A stretch of 64,000 nt of DNA, taken from assembly GCF_003054445.1 (NCBI RefSeq), contig NC_042508.1, positions 2,046,001 through 2,110,000 on the forward strand, read 5' to 3'. Under the pieces are notes generated by a model. That model did not search any database, was not told the origin of the DNA, and saw nothing but the letters and a program-made list of their open reading frames with translations. Within the stretch, counting starts at the first letter, position 1. Every line of letters starts with the position of its first letter. Source of the stretch: Pichia kudriavzevii. Its lineage: Eukaryota; Ascomycota; Pichiomycetes; Pichiales; Pichiaceae. The position numbers and the translations under genes are program-made. Of this stretch, positions 48,733 to 58,149 are shown piece after piece.

Positions 48733-50268
48733 TCACAGACTTTTAGAACAGGATTTTCTCTCTTTGATGTTTGTCGCGCCCGGGTTTGCAAATAAATTCC
48801 CCACTACAATAAGAGAGAGCCCACTAACAAGCACGGTGCTACCGAGCGGCGCCGGCGGATACATGTCCCACGCAAGCTCGTGCGCGCCGCAGAACGCACA
48901 CACCAGAAGTGCTACCGCCCACTGGCGGCGGCGGCGGGACGCAGTGGGCGCGGCGTTGGTGTTGCTGTTGGTGTTGCTGTTGACGGTAGCACGGTGATGG
49001 GTAAAGTAGTTAACTGTAAAGTTGTCGATTCTGTTGAAACGATATACCAGGGAAGTCACACCTCTATATACCAGTATGGGAACGCTGTAAGCATACCAGC
49101 TGAGAAACTGGTAGTGGAGACTCCGAGCACAGAGGACGCCTACTATATTGCACGACATCATGATCACTGCTATATGGTAACTGCTATTTGGTCCAAGGAC
49201 TAGTTGGTTGTTGAAATTGAGGGTGTTTCTATTAGGAGCCCAGAGTCCATCTCGAATGAGTAATTGGTAGAGCGGTTTCCCCGTAATAAAGGGATGGAGC
49301 CACTGTTTAATTAGAAACGCCGTTAATAGACCAAGCTGAAGAAGAAGGAGCAATTTGTGGAACCTTGGACTGCAGAAAGTTTCCTCATTGATGAACTGCC
49401 AATTGACACTCCATTTATAGGTGAAGATCCTATTGAAATCAAAGGCGTTTCTCAAGAAACTGGCTCTAATTCTAGACCCGTTCAGAAGGAACATTTGGTT
49501 AATTCCACAGAATTGTAGACATCCAAACAACAGCATCCCCAAGCTCCGCATCAGGTTCTCGTTGTTGAGGAAATACACCACCAGTAGGAGTCCAGGAAGG
49601 TAAAGTAGGGCATTCATCTTGATGCTCACTCCTAAGGCATAGCATCCAATACTGGCAAGTGTAAGGAGGTCGCTATTCAAGGTCTCCCCCCTTCTCTTGA
49701 ATCTCGAAGATAGTTGCAATAATAAAATGACTCCCACCATGAAGAAAGTCGTGAAACAGTCGTTGAAGAGCCTCAACACATAGATGGAATGCAACCGTTT
49801 GGAAATAGCCAATAAATACATCACATACGGTGGAACCCTATACGGTTCTTGGATGTTCAAATACACAGCCAATGTGAGCCCCATTGTCAGCAGATACAGC
49901 ACCCTGAAGAGCTCCTGCCCCTTCCACAACTCCTCCATGCCACCGGTGAGAACCTTCATCCACGAATAGATGAAGACGTATCCTCCAGGATAAACTATTG
50001 GGCCCGTGTCTCCTCCAATCAGATCGTAGTCTAGCTCGCCTTGCTCAATCTGCGTAACCTGCTGCATGTATGTGCTATAGTCAATCTCAGTATATGGAAC
50101 TCGCCTAATGATAACTTCAAGTAGAATCGCCTCAAAGACTAAAATAAGTATCGAAACCGGGCCAACAACACGTGTATCGAATAGCATCATCTCAACAGCT
50201 CCAACAACCTTCCGCAATGTCGTCATCAAAAATCCCATTTCCTTCCTAACGCTCTTGTTCGCAGCCAT
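48733..50268 (-). CDS. ALG3: ALG3: Dol-P-Man-dependent alpha-1,3-mannosyltransferase
   Basis: The 511-residue ER membrane protein (458 in S. cerevisiae) adds the sixth mannose to Man5GlcNAc2-PP-dolichol on the lumenal side during N-glycan precursor assembly. The lumenal motif YTEIDYSTYMQQ followed by GELDYDLIGGDTGPIVYPGG is the ALG3 hallmark, and SLHYQFLSWY is conserved near the C-terminus. About ten hydrophobic segments are visible. The extra length is mostly a Thr/Asn/Arg-rich loop (about 425-450, NSNTNSNTNAAPTASRRRR) before the last membrane segments. Confidence 0.95.
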   Translation of the reverse strand: MAANKSVRKEMGFLMTTLRKVVGAVEMMLFDTRVVGPVSILILVFEAILLEVIIRRVPYTEIDYSTYMQQVTQIEQGELDYDLIGGDTGPIVYPGGYVFIYSWMKVLTGGMEELWKGQELFRVLYLLTMGLTLAVYLNIQEPYRVPPYVMYLLAISKRLHSIYVLRLFNDCFTTFFMVGVILLLQLSSRFKRRGETLNSDLLTLASIGCYALGVSIKMNALLYLPGLLLVVYFLNNENLMRSLGMLLFGCLQFCGINQMFLLNGSRIRASFLRNAFDFNRIFTYKWSVNWQFINEETFCSPRFHKLLLLLQLGLLTAFLIKQWLHPFITGKPLYQLLIRDGLWAPNRNTLNFNNQLVLGPNSSYHIAVIMMSCNIVGVLCARSLHYQFLSWYAYSVPILVYRGVTSLVYRFNRIDNFTVNYFTHHRATVNSNTNSNTNAAPTASRRRRQWAVALLVCAFCGAHELAWDMYPPAPLGSTVLVSGLSLIVVGNLFANPGATNIKERKSCSKSL

Positions 50269-51547
50269 CGATTACTCTCTTGGATGTGTGTTGATGTATA
50301 TGTGGTTGCCTATCCTGATGTACCTGCTGTATGTGTACCTGCTGCAGAAAACTCGGATCAATATCTTCAAACTTTAATCGCATTTTCAAGACATTATTTT
50401 CACTCAAACTTAAAATATTCACAATTTACCACTGACGTGGCGAAATGCATAGTGCCTAAACCGTTTTTTCTTCCTTGACACATTGTCTCTGCTTATCCGC
50501 CCCTGCTTCGGCCATGCGCTTAAACTATGTTTATATGCCCGGTCACCAAATGCCCAAAGGCCAAGTGCTCCCACTAGTCGCCACCTATGTTCCTCACCCG
50601 ATTTACACATATGGTCCGCTGTTTGCTTGAAGTCTCCAGGTTACTTGATGTGGAAGAAACACAATTTCTGGCATGACAACCATTCAATCATGCTACGGGC
50701 AACTCTGCATGAACATTTCCTAGAATCAGTCCGACGTTGCCCTGGTATCAAGACAAAAATTACTACAAACGGAATATTGTCTTGAACACCACTATCGATA
50801 CTTTTAGTTTCGGATCACTAGAGTTCTAAGTGAGGTAGGTTTTGCTGGTACGTCCTGACTCGTTGTTGGATGAACCAGTTATCAGGTGGCTAAGTTGATT
50901 GTTGTGACATACGTTACAGGTGGTGCTAAATCATACGGTCTAAATTGCTATTATTTTCGGAGTTTATACTGAAGGCTTGACTGCCTTTGGTGTTTTGAAT
51001 GCAAGAAAATGGAAATGTTTAACTTTCTGTACATCCAATCTTCAAGTTGGTTCCAGAGTTCTCTTGTCTTTTGTGAACTTAGCCAGACTCTACAACATAC
51101 CTTACCAAATGTTTAAAACTCGGTTCCAAAAGAGAATGTCTCTCCGTCATCTGCACGCATCGATCTACATAATTGTCCTCAACTCTGAGGACGTCAATAT
51201 ACGAACACTAAACGCTAAGGACACTGGTTTATCATTAGCAATTGTCGAAGGCCCTTTGGGTGGTCAAGTCTCAACATGCGTATCAGCTACCTTATTAATA
51301 TATCCTTTTCCTGTTGTCAAGAAATAGCATAAGCAAACAGTTTGCAAGAAGTACAGAGGAAAAGGTCACACATCACCCAATTGTACGGCAACTATTCCTT
51401 TTTTTTTTCTTTATCGGGGTAGCATACCTGAGAAAAGAACTACACAGTCTTTAAGCTCACCATACATTTCGTGGAATCTTCTACCGCCAGACATGAATAC
51501 AAATGGTCACCTCACTCTTAATTCAAGGGATATCGATTACTTAGCTA

Positions 51548-51565
51548 GTCAATTGTTAAATTGAC
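51548..51565. repeat. Inverted repeat GTCAATT-GTTA-AATTGAC
   Basis: Perfect 7-bp arms flank a 4-nt loop inside the gene-free stretch. It could form a small hairpin. No function is known. Confidence 0.7.
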
Positions 51566-52427
51566 ATGGATACCACATAGAGGATTGTGCTTCGTCAACA
51601 GTTGGTATGGGAAGGTGTCTTTATGGTAGAACTAATCACTTCCTAGTTAGAAACTTGGTTGTCGCAGAAAATTTCCTGTTCGGGGTACTACCATAGACCC
51701 AGTGGTATACGCTACCCTTTTTCTATCATTATTTTACAAACGCAGCCTTTAAAACTAAGTTCAACGTTATCGATAATATACAATCAGGAAGCGCCGCTTG
51801 GAATAAGCGAATTGAAATGGTTTGTGTTTTGAGTTATCTATTTCTCCTATGAAGTCTTCTCGTATGGTAGACTTGATTAGATAAACAATCATCATAATAT
51901 TCTATACAGTGAAATGTGTAACCCCTTTAAATAGAGAGAGAATTTGCAATAGATGCTTTAGAAATTTATTGCAGTAAACGTTGAAACTGATTTTGCTATG
52001 AAATTTTTAATTACCTAGTATGTTTACCTGAGTTTCTAATTAACAGACTACTTATTGTCCAGATAAATTATACACCTCATAATGTATATCTCTTAGATCC
52101 AATGCGGCTTTCTCCAGAGTGTAAATTTTTCTTGAAACAATTGCTTCTCGTATACGGAAATTTCTCAAACTGGAGTTTTCAAAACAAAAGTGAAGGCATT
52201 TTTTGGTCAGTGTAATATACCACTTCAACAACAATGATGGATGGTTGCTAAATAGTAACCAGTGACAATACTAAAGTGAGTATTCTTTAGTTGGCATCTA
52301 TTAAGTTTGTGATTCGTTACTAAATTTGGGTTGAATATCTTACAACAACTTGAGAAGTTGTAGGTCCTTCATACATGTGTGTGTTGTGTAAAAGTATGGG
52401 AACAACAAGAGTTTGTGTAAGGTATTG

Positions 52428-52455
52428 TTAGTTACTTATACAACCAAGTAACTAA
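52428..52455. repeat. Inverted repeat TTAGTTACTT with 8-nt loop
   Basis: Perfect 10-bp arms (TTAGTTACTT and AAGTAACTAA) are separated by ATACAACC. A smaller palindrome ACAACTT-GAG-AAGTTGT lies about 85 bp upstream. Both lie in the gene-free stretch, downstream of the DNF1 stop codon. Confidence 0.8.
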
Positions 52456-52711
52456 TGTGTATACATGTTTGAATTCACTCTAAAAACAGAAGAATTAGTT
52501 TTAATAGATGGAATATAAAATGTCCAGGATTAATTGGTTGGTCAAACTACAATATGCTTTTGGTGCCATATCAATCAAACTTTCCTCCTTTTAGTGTCGC
52601 CACTCACTATGGGCGTTCTAGTGTGATGTATAGCGGTACAAATTATATACTCAAATAAAGTTCGATTCTATTAATTCATTATTATACATGAGTTATCAAA
52701 GTATTCTGTCT

Positions 52712-55700
52712 TTATACTTTTTCACTAGATCTACTATCGGTATCTTCGTCATTATCATCATAGCCGCAAATCCTTTTTGCGACTTCAATTTGTCTGTGTT
52801 TCTCTTCCTCACTTTTATTGGGTAAAATGCTAAATCCAATCATGCTACGAACCATATCAACATCATCAGGAAACCAATTTACCTTGATAATATGAATCAT
52901 CAGTCCAGGAATCATTGCGCATAGTATTCCAACTGCAACACATGCCCAGAAATTAGCACTTTGATAACACCTCAATCCGATTTGAAAATATTTATTCGCC
53001 CATTTATTAGTCGACCAGCATGCTGTCCAAATAAACAACAATAGATTTGAAACTATGTTACACCAGACAGTAATTTTATCCCATCTTTTCTGCTTCAAAA
53101 TCATGTACAAATTACATGAGATAATTGCAATGTGAACAGAATACGTACCAACTGAAAATGCAGATGCAATACTTAACCCATTCCGTGTCTGGATTCCGCC
53201 AGTTCGAAATGCTAACCATGGAAAAAAAAACGCAATTGCACTCTGATATAAACCGTCAAACATACCATACAAAAACCGGAAAACATGTTTTAGGAATGTA
53301 CTTTCAATCCCGTCTCTGTATAGCTGTGGTATTATCAAGCAAACATAGTCTGGAACATCTTGTTCTAAGGTTGCAAGAGCAATAATTGGAACTGACGTGA
53401 AAAATAAATTGAATAACATCAAGAACGTATATTCATACAAATAGGAACCATCAAAGTTGTTGAAAATACCATACCAAAAGAGCGGCATAACAAAAATCAT
53501 ATTCTTGAAGAAGAATAACGGTATCATCTTAGATAACCTTTGATAAGACCATTTCCCATGGACTAACAACAACCTTTGTAAATATTCAAATTGTCCAAGC
53601 GCAAAATCTGATGACATTGCAGCTTGTCTTCCTTCTTCACCTGCAATCCCCACACCCACATTAGCTGCTTGGATCATGGAAACATCGTTCGCACCATCTC
53701 CAATAGCAAGCGTAATGACATTGAGATTGTCCTTCACCAACCTCACAATATCTGCCTTTTGCGAGGGCGATACACGACAGCACAAAACCGAGCAACATTT
53801 CTTACATAGCATTAAGAACTTCAATTGAATTTCCAGTTCACATTCTTCAAACAATAATGTTAATGTTTGGCCATCAATTAATAATGCATGGTTGTAATTT
53901 GGTATCGAATGGTCCTTTCTAGCAGCTTTAATAAGTTTGGGATCATTAACATCAGTTATGTTGAATTTTTCAACTAAATAATTGTCCACCGTCTTTTCCA
54001 ATTCTTCAATATTTTCACATTGCAATCTTAGTAAATCCATATTGTTGTTTAACATTGAACACGAATAACCAATACTGATTGCAGTTTCGACTTTGTCACC
54101 AGTCAAAACCCATATTTTAATACCCGCTCTTCTTAAAGTCTCGATTGTTTGAGGAACATTATCTTGTAATTTATCATCAATAGCAGTTGCACCAATTAAT
54201 TTAACGCCTTGTTCAAATTCATCAGCCAATTGTGACATCTGGATTTCTCTTTGCTCATCCAATAATTTGCTGGCATCAAAGTATCTCTCATACCAGGAGT
54301 CGAATTCGTCTCTACGAAGGTCCTTATATGAAACGCACAATGTACGCAGTCCTTCTTCAGAAAACTCTTCTAAATTCTCATTGATCGTACTATCGAATTC
54401 CCCCTTAACACACCTTTGTAAAATAATGTTATCAGCACCTTTCATATACATCCTAATAGTCCCGTCTGGAAATTCCAAAACAATTGACATTCTCTTACGT
54501 GCCGAGGTGAATGGTATAACGTTTAGAAGTTTATATCTATGTTCTGTGCCATCTTGATAGACAATGTATTCATCGTTTTCCTTACCCAAGAAAACAACAC
54601 CCATATCTCTTGCAAACGAAACTAGAGCAACCTCATCAGGTGATTCCGCACTGTAGTTTATTATAGTACCATCGTCCATATTCTCTAAATCTTCATGTTC
54701 AATGACTGCACAATGGCATAACGATAATGCCAGCAAAAAATCTTGATTTGCCCTATCTTCAATCTCATCAACAAACTTACTTGATATAAACGTCAATTTC
54801 TCAGGTTTAAGAAACGGATTTCTCTTTGATAAAGCTTTGCACATTTGATCATACTGTTGCTTAATAGAGGCTTTGATTTCCGCCTTCTTTTTAGCAATAT
54901 CAACATTACCCATTCTCTTATCATATCCTTCTTGTGCAGCGGTATAAGACAATCCATATGATTTATCAGCAATTGCACATTTTTTGAATTCCATGATATT
55001 TTGAGTCAAAGTTCCTGTTTTATCACTGAAAATATACTCAATTTGCCCCAAATCATCTGAAATACCCCAGGATTTTGGAGTGCAGGGAAAATCCAACCTT
55101 TCATAGTACATTTGAACATCTGAGTAGATAAAGAAAACCTGAAACGTTTTGATGATTTCAATTGTAATATATAAAGAAATAGGAACCAAGGTTTGATACA
55201 TAATGAGAGTAACAAAAAAAGCCAATGTACCATTACCAGCATTTGTTGGAGAGTCTGGGGCATATTCAAAAAACAATCGAGATTGCGTCTTATCCCTATA
55301 ATATAAACCATTGATCAACCCGGACACAAAACAAAGAATAAATAAAAGACAAAAATTGATCAAGACAAAGTAGTTTAAGTTTGATGATATCTTTGATTTC
55401 TTTGTTGGAGTAACACCTGAATTGAGCATTATTTTGGTTTCCGAACCAGTGGCTAGTACTATACAAATAACATAATTTGTGTTTCTTAGAACGGAACCTC
55501 TAAGTAACACATTATCTATTGTGATTGCCTCTGATGTCGGAGATTGAATTCCTTCAACGTCTTCAAAATGTGCAACACCGTGGAAGGAATACAGATCTTT
55601 GGTTGGTTGTTCGGATTCAACGGTGAATTTCATTCTCCCCAAATCTAATAGTTTGTGGATCTGCCTCGACGAGCAATCCATAGCCTGCTTGGTCTTCAAA

Positions 55701-56539
55701 TTGGTTTCACCATCAAGGTTTTTCGTTTCAATGTAGCAAACATTGTTTTGGTTACTGGATTTCAATAACAATACATCGGATGGAATTTCTTCATTTTTCC
55801 GAATCCTTAGAATATCTCCAACCATGACATTCTTCCATTGGGTCGTCTTAAATCTTAAAGGATTGTGCAAATCCACTTCACCCTCTTTGGAATTGATTGT
55901 ACTCAAGGTGTTAGACCGTAGCGTGTATAAGTCCATGCTCTCTTTGGACATTTCCTCTTCGGCCGTATTGGCGTTTTGCTTCTTTTTCTTCCTTTTGAAA
56001 AGTCTCAACACTTTTATTGTTTGCCTCGTCATAGCCTTCTTGAATCGCCTCCAAGGTCCGGGATAGTCCTCTGCAGCATTGTTGTTCTGTATGCCCACTA
56101 ACTTATGCACTTTCGACGAGTTCATATCAAGATCTGATATTGCACGTCTGGAATCTTCTACCAAATCTTTGATTGCAGTTAGTACAACAATCACAATAAG
56201 CGGGACAGCCTGCATTGCCGGGTTCTGGACGCCAAAAATTTGGAAACAACCTAGAATGATAATAAACAAGAAATAGGAGTTGGCGATATTAGTGAACTGG
56301 AAGAATATGTTCAATGGGACAAAGTTCAGTGGTGTATATTTGGTTGTTCTTATTTTATTTCTCTCATAGATGACCTTATTATGCCCTGTCTTGTGGTTGA
56401 TCAGACGTTCAGGTAGCTGCTGGTTGTAGAAGATCTCCCGAGTTTCGGGGACAAACTTCTCCCTACGGGTCCATTTTTGAAATGTGTTCCTCCATATGGT
56501 GTTCAACAATGCCCTAACATCTTCCTCCGCCGTCTTCAT
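52712..56539 (-). CDS. DNF1: DNF1/DNF2-type P4-ATPase phospholipid flippase
   Basis: The 1275-residue P-type ATPase flips aminophospholipids and phosphatidylcholine inward at the plasma membrane and late secretory membranes. It has the P4 actuator motif LDGETNLK, the phosphorylation site DKTGTLT (D506), the nucleotide-domain KGADNII, and hinge GDGANDVSM; about ten membrane helices are visible. NKIRTTKYTPL, VTPTKKSKIS and DFPCTPKSWGISDDLGQIEYIFSDK-type blocks match Dnf1/Dnf2 rather than Drs2, Dnf3 or Neo1. It is about 300 residues shorter than S. cerevisiae Dnf1 (1571), lacking most of both cytoplasmic tails. The frame opens at a TTG at 56755; the first ATG is 56539. Confidence 0.9.
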   Translation of the reverse strand: MKTAEEDVRALLNTIWRNTFQKWTRREKFVPETREIFYNQQLPERLINHKTGHNKVIYERNKIRTTKYTPLNFVPLNIFFQFTNIANSYFLFIIILGCFQIFGVQNPAMQAVPLIVIVVLTAIKDLVEDSRRAISDLDMNSSKVHKLVGIQNNNAAEDYPGPWRRFKKAMTRQTIKVLRLFKRKKKKQNANTAEEEMSKESMDLYTLRSNTLSTINSKEGEVDLHNPLRFKTTQWKNVMVGDILRIRKNEEIPSDVLLLKSSNQNNVCYIETKNLDGETNLKTKQAMDCSSRQIHKLLDLGRMKFTVESEQPTKDLYSFHGVAHFEDVEGIQSPTSEAITIDNVLLRGSVLRNTNYVICIVLATGSETKIMLNSGVTPTKKSKISSNLNYFVLINFCLLFILCFVSGLINGLYYRDKTQSRLFFEYAPDSPTNAGNGTLAFFVTLIMYQTLVPISLYITIEIIKTFQVFFIYSDVQMYYERLDFPCTPKSWGISDDLGQIEYIFSDKTGTLTQNIMEFKKCAIADKSYGLSYTAAQEGYDKRMGNVDIAKKKAEIKASIKQQYDQMCKALSKRNPFLKPEKLTFISSKFVDEIEDRANQDFLLALSLCHCAVIEHEDLENMDDGTIINYSAESPDEVALVSFARDMGVVFLGKENDEYIVYQDGTEHRYKLLNVIPFTSARKRMSIVLEFPDGTIRMYMKGADNIILQRCVKGEFDSTINENLEEFSEEGLRTLCVSYKDLRRDEFDSWYERYFDASKLLDEQREIQMSQLADEFEQGVKLIGATAIDDKLQDNVPQTIETLRRAGIKIWVLTGDKVETAISIGYSCSMLNNNMDLLRLQCENIEELEKTVDNYLVEKFNITDVNDPKLIKAARKDHSIPNYNHALLIDGQTLTLLFEECELEIQLKFLMLCKKCCSVLCCRVSPSQKADIVRLVKDNLNVITLAIGDGANDVSMIQAANVGVGIAGEEGRQAAMSSDFALGQFEYLQRLLLVHGKWSYQRLSKMIPLFFFKNMIFVMPLFWYGIFNNFDGSYLYEYTFLMLFNLFFTSVPIIALATLEQDVPDYVCLIIPQLYRDGIESTFLKHVFRFLYGMFDGLYQSAIAFFFPWLAFRTGGIQTRNGLSIASAFSVGTYSVHIAIISCNLYMILKQKRWDKITVWCNIVSNLLLFIWTACWSTNKWANKYFQIGLRCYQSANFWACVAVGILCAMIPGLMIHIIKVNWFPDDVDMVRSMIGFSILPNKSEEEKHRQIEVAKRICGYDDNDEDTDSRSSEKV

Positions 56540-57404
56540 AATTGAGGGATGCTGTTGATTGTGGATGCGGCACTTGATATACTGGTCTTTACTTGATGAA
56601 ACGTGAGTGCAACAGGACGAACCAAATGTATAATGACAGTAATATAATATTATTAATATATGGAATAATGAGAATGATAAAATAAAGTATATTATAATGT
56701 AAACAAAATATGATTCAGTGGAAAAAAAAAAAGGAAAAAATAAAAAAAAAACCAAAAAAAAAAAAAAGGTAACAAAATAAGAAATTCTAAACTATTTACA
56801 ATGACCAACATGGGCGTCAATTCCACTTTAAAGAGTGATTTCTGCTACTTTTCTACTAATTCCAAAATACCCATCTTCTATGAAGTGTTTGGAATATAAT
56901 GAACCAAAGGGTATTAGCATGGAAACAACGTATACGAGAGATAAAACTGTTATAAGAGTCGATGGAGATAACGGGCTAGCATTGTATTCAAAGTAAACTT
57001 GTTCACTACTTTCCTAAATGGGGCAATGAGAAACGCAACAGCCATTGGGAAACAATTTTTCCCCGGGGCTGGACATGTGGAAAAAGGAAAAATAAAATGA
57101 GACAAATTATCAATTCAACTATGGTGGCTCAGTTTTTAAGGGGAAAAAGTGGTACTGTCTATATTTGTTTTTTTTTATTTTTTATTTTTTTTTCTCCTCG
57201 CTTACTTTTGAAAATTGTCGACGCGTCGTTACGAGAAAGAACAGCCTTGGACAGGAACGACAGGGCGGGCTAACCGTGCGAGTCACTCGTCGAGACGAAT
57301 ACAATATTTTTCACTTTTTGGCAGTTTGTTTTAGACTAGAAAGAGAAGGCAACGTACAGAAAGAGTTAGAGCTGGATTACATCAAACACACAACTATACA
57401 AGAG
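56540..57404. promoter_or_regulatory. Divergent DNF1/EGD2 promoter
   Basis: This 865-bp spacer lies between two start codons. It contains A-tracts near 56720-56770, CCAAT-like and ATTGG motifs, a T-rich block (57165-57192) and a CGACGCGTCG palindrome 177 bp before the EGD2 ATG. The open frame preceding EGD2 is a non-ATG extension. No extra gene is supported. Confidence 0.5.
57219..57228. promoter_or_regulatory. CGACGCGTCG palindrome in EGD2 promoter
   Basis: This 10-bp palindrome is identical to the one in the regulator/amidase promoter and contains the ACGCGT MCB core. A factor is not identified. Confidence 0.35.
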
Positions 57405-57932
57405 ATGTCCATCGAAGAAATCCCACAAGGTGCTGAAGTTACTATTATTCCAAAGGCAGAAAAGAAGGCTAAGGATGCATTATTAAAGCTAGGTTTAAAG
57501 CCACTGAAGGATATCAGTAGAGTCACCTTTAGAAAGAAGAACAACACCATCTTGGCAATTGAAAAGCCAGAGGTTTACAGAACCCAAGGTGGCTCATACG
57601 TTGTCTTTGGTGAAGCAAAGGTCGAGGACTTGACCAAGAGATACCAAGAAGCAATGGCTGCACAAGAAGCTGCAAAGGAAGTCAACAATGCCGCCAATGC
57701 TCCAAAGGAAGATGACTTGGCTACCTCCATCCAAAAGGATCTAGCTGCTGCATCCTTAGAAGATAAGAAGGCAGAAGCAGAAGACGATGGCGAGGAAGTC
57801 GATGCTACTGGTTTGGAAGAGTCCGACATCACTGTTGTCATGGAACAGACAAACACCACCAGAAACAAGGCCGTCAAGGCCTTGAAGGAAAACAAGGGTG
57901 ATATTGTTAACGCCATCATGTCTCTTTCCTAA
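57405..57932 (+). CDS. EGD2: Nascent polypeptide-associated complex subunit alpha
   Basis: The 175-residue protein (174 in S. cerevisiae) has the NAC domain (about 15-80, VTFRKKNNTILAIEKPEV and GSYVVFGEAK) and a C-terminal UBA domain (about 135-175, ESDITVVMEQTNTTRNKAVKAL). With the beta subunit it shields nascent chains at the ribosome exit. The open frame runs upstream to a TTG at 57165, but MSIEEIPQGAEV is the conserved start. It is convergent with LNP1, exactly as YHR193C and YHR192W are in S. cerevisiae. Confidence 0.97.
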   Translation: MSIEEIPQGAEVTIIPKAEKKAKDALLKLGLKPLKDISRVTFRKKNNTILAIEKPEVYRTQGGSYVVFGEAKVEDLTKRYQEAMAAQEAAKEVNNAANAPKEDDLATSIQKDLAAASLEDKKAEAEDDGEEVDATGLEESDITVVMEQTNTTRNKAVKALKENKGDIVNAIMSLS

Positions 57933-58149
57933 ACTTGATTTTGTATAGTCTAGTGGACCTTTTTTTATACATTCTTGATCTAGTGACTATAATGTCTATA
58001 TCAAACCTAAATTATAGAAAGAAACAAAAAAAAAATATGATTTTAGTTAGGGGAGTGTGAAGCAAAAAAAAAGCTGTAGAATTCCACAAGGCCAAGATGA
58101 GGTTGTTAAGGAGAGATTCAACAACAACCTGTTTAAAGCAAGGGGTCAC
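57933..58149. terminator. Convergent EGD2/LNP1 3' region
   Basis: This 217-bp tail-to-tail spacer has a T-run (57960-57966), TATACATTC and A-tracts near 58025-58075, typical of yeast polyadenylation sequence on both sides. No gene is seen. Confidence 0.4.

Larger units (their letters stand above)
50269..52711. other. 2.4-kb gene-free stretch, probably decayed genes or element relic
   Basis: This is the longest region without an intact gene. Short protein-like open stretches occur on both strands, for example 50977-51327 (plus) and 52052-52234 (minus), but neither begins with ATG and neither is recognised. Base composition resembles coding DNA more than the poly-A/T promoters elsewhere in the window, which suggests former coding sequence with several breaks. 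Its origin (old gene family copy or mobile element) cannot be told by eye. Two clear stem-loops lie in it (51548-51565 and 52428-52455). It also contains the ALG3 promoter and DNF1 terminator. Confidence 0.5.

Noticed and set aside
50977-51327. 116-codon open frame as a real gene
   Set aside because: It begins at a TTG, has no upstream ATG in frame, and shows no recognisable family motif.
51328-51400. Zinc-knuckle-like spacing of Cys and His in the gene-free stretch as proof of a retroelement
   Set aside because: The match is short and partial, and no other element part or end repeats were recognised, so it is not enough to name an element.
56540-56755. Hydrophobic N-terminal extension of the DNF1-type flippase
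   Set aside because: It begins at TTG in an A/T-rich promoter with no ATG; the hydrophobic residues are a product of T-rich sequence.
57165-57404. 80-residue N-terminal extension of EGD2
   Set aside because: It starts at TTG and is unrelated to NAC alpha; MSIEEIPQG is the conserved start.
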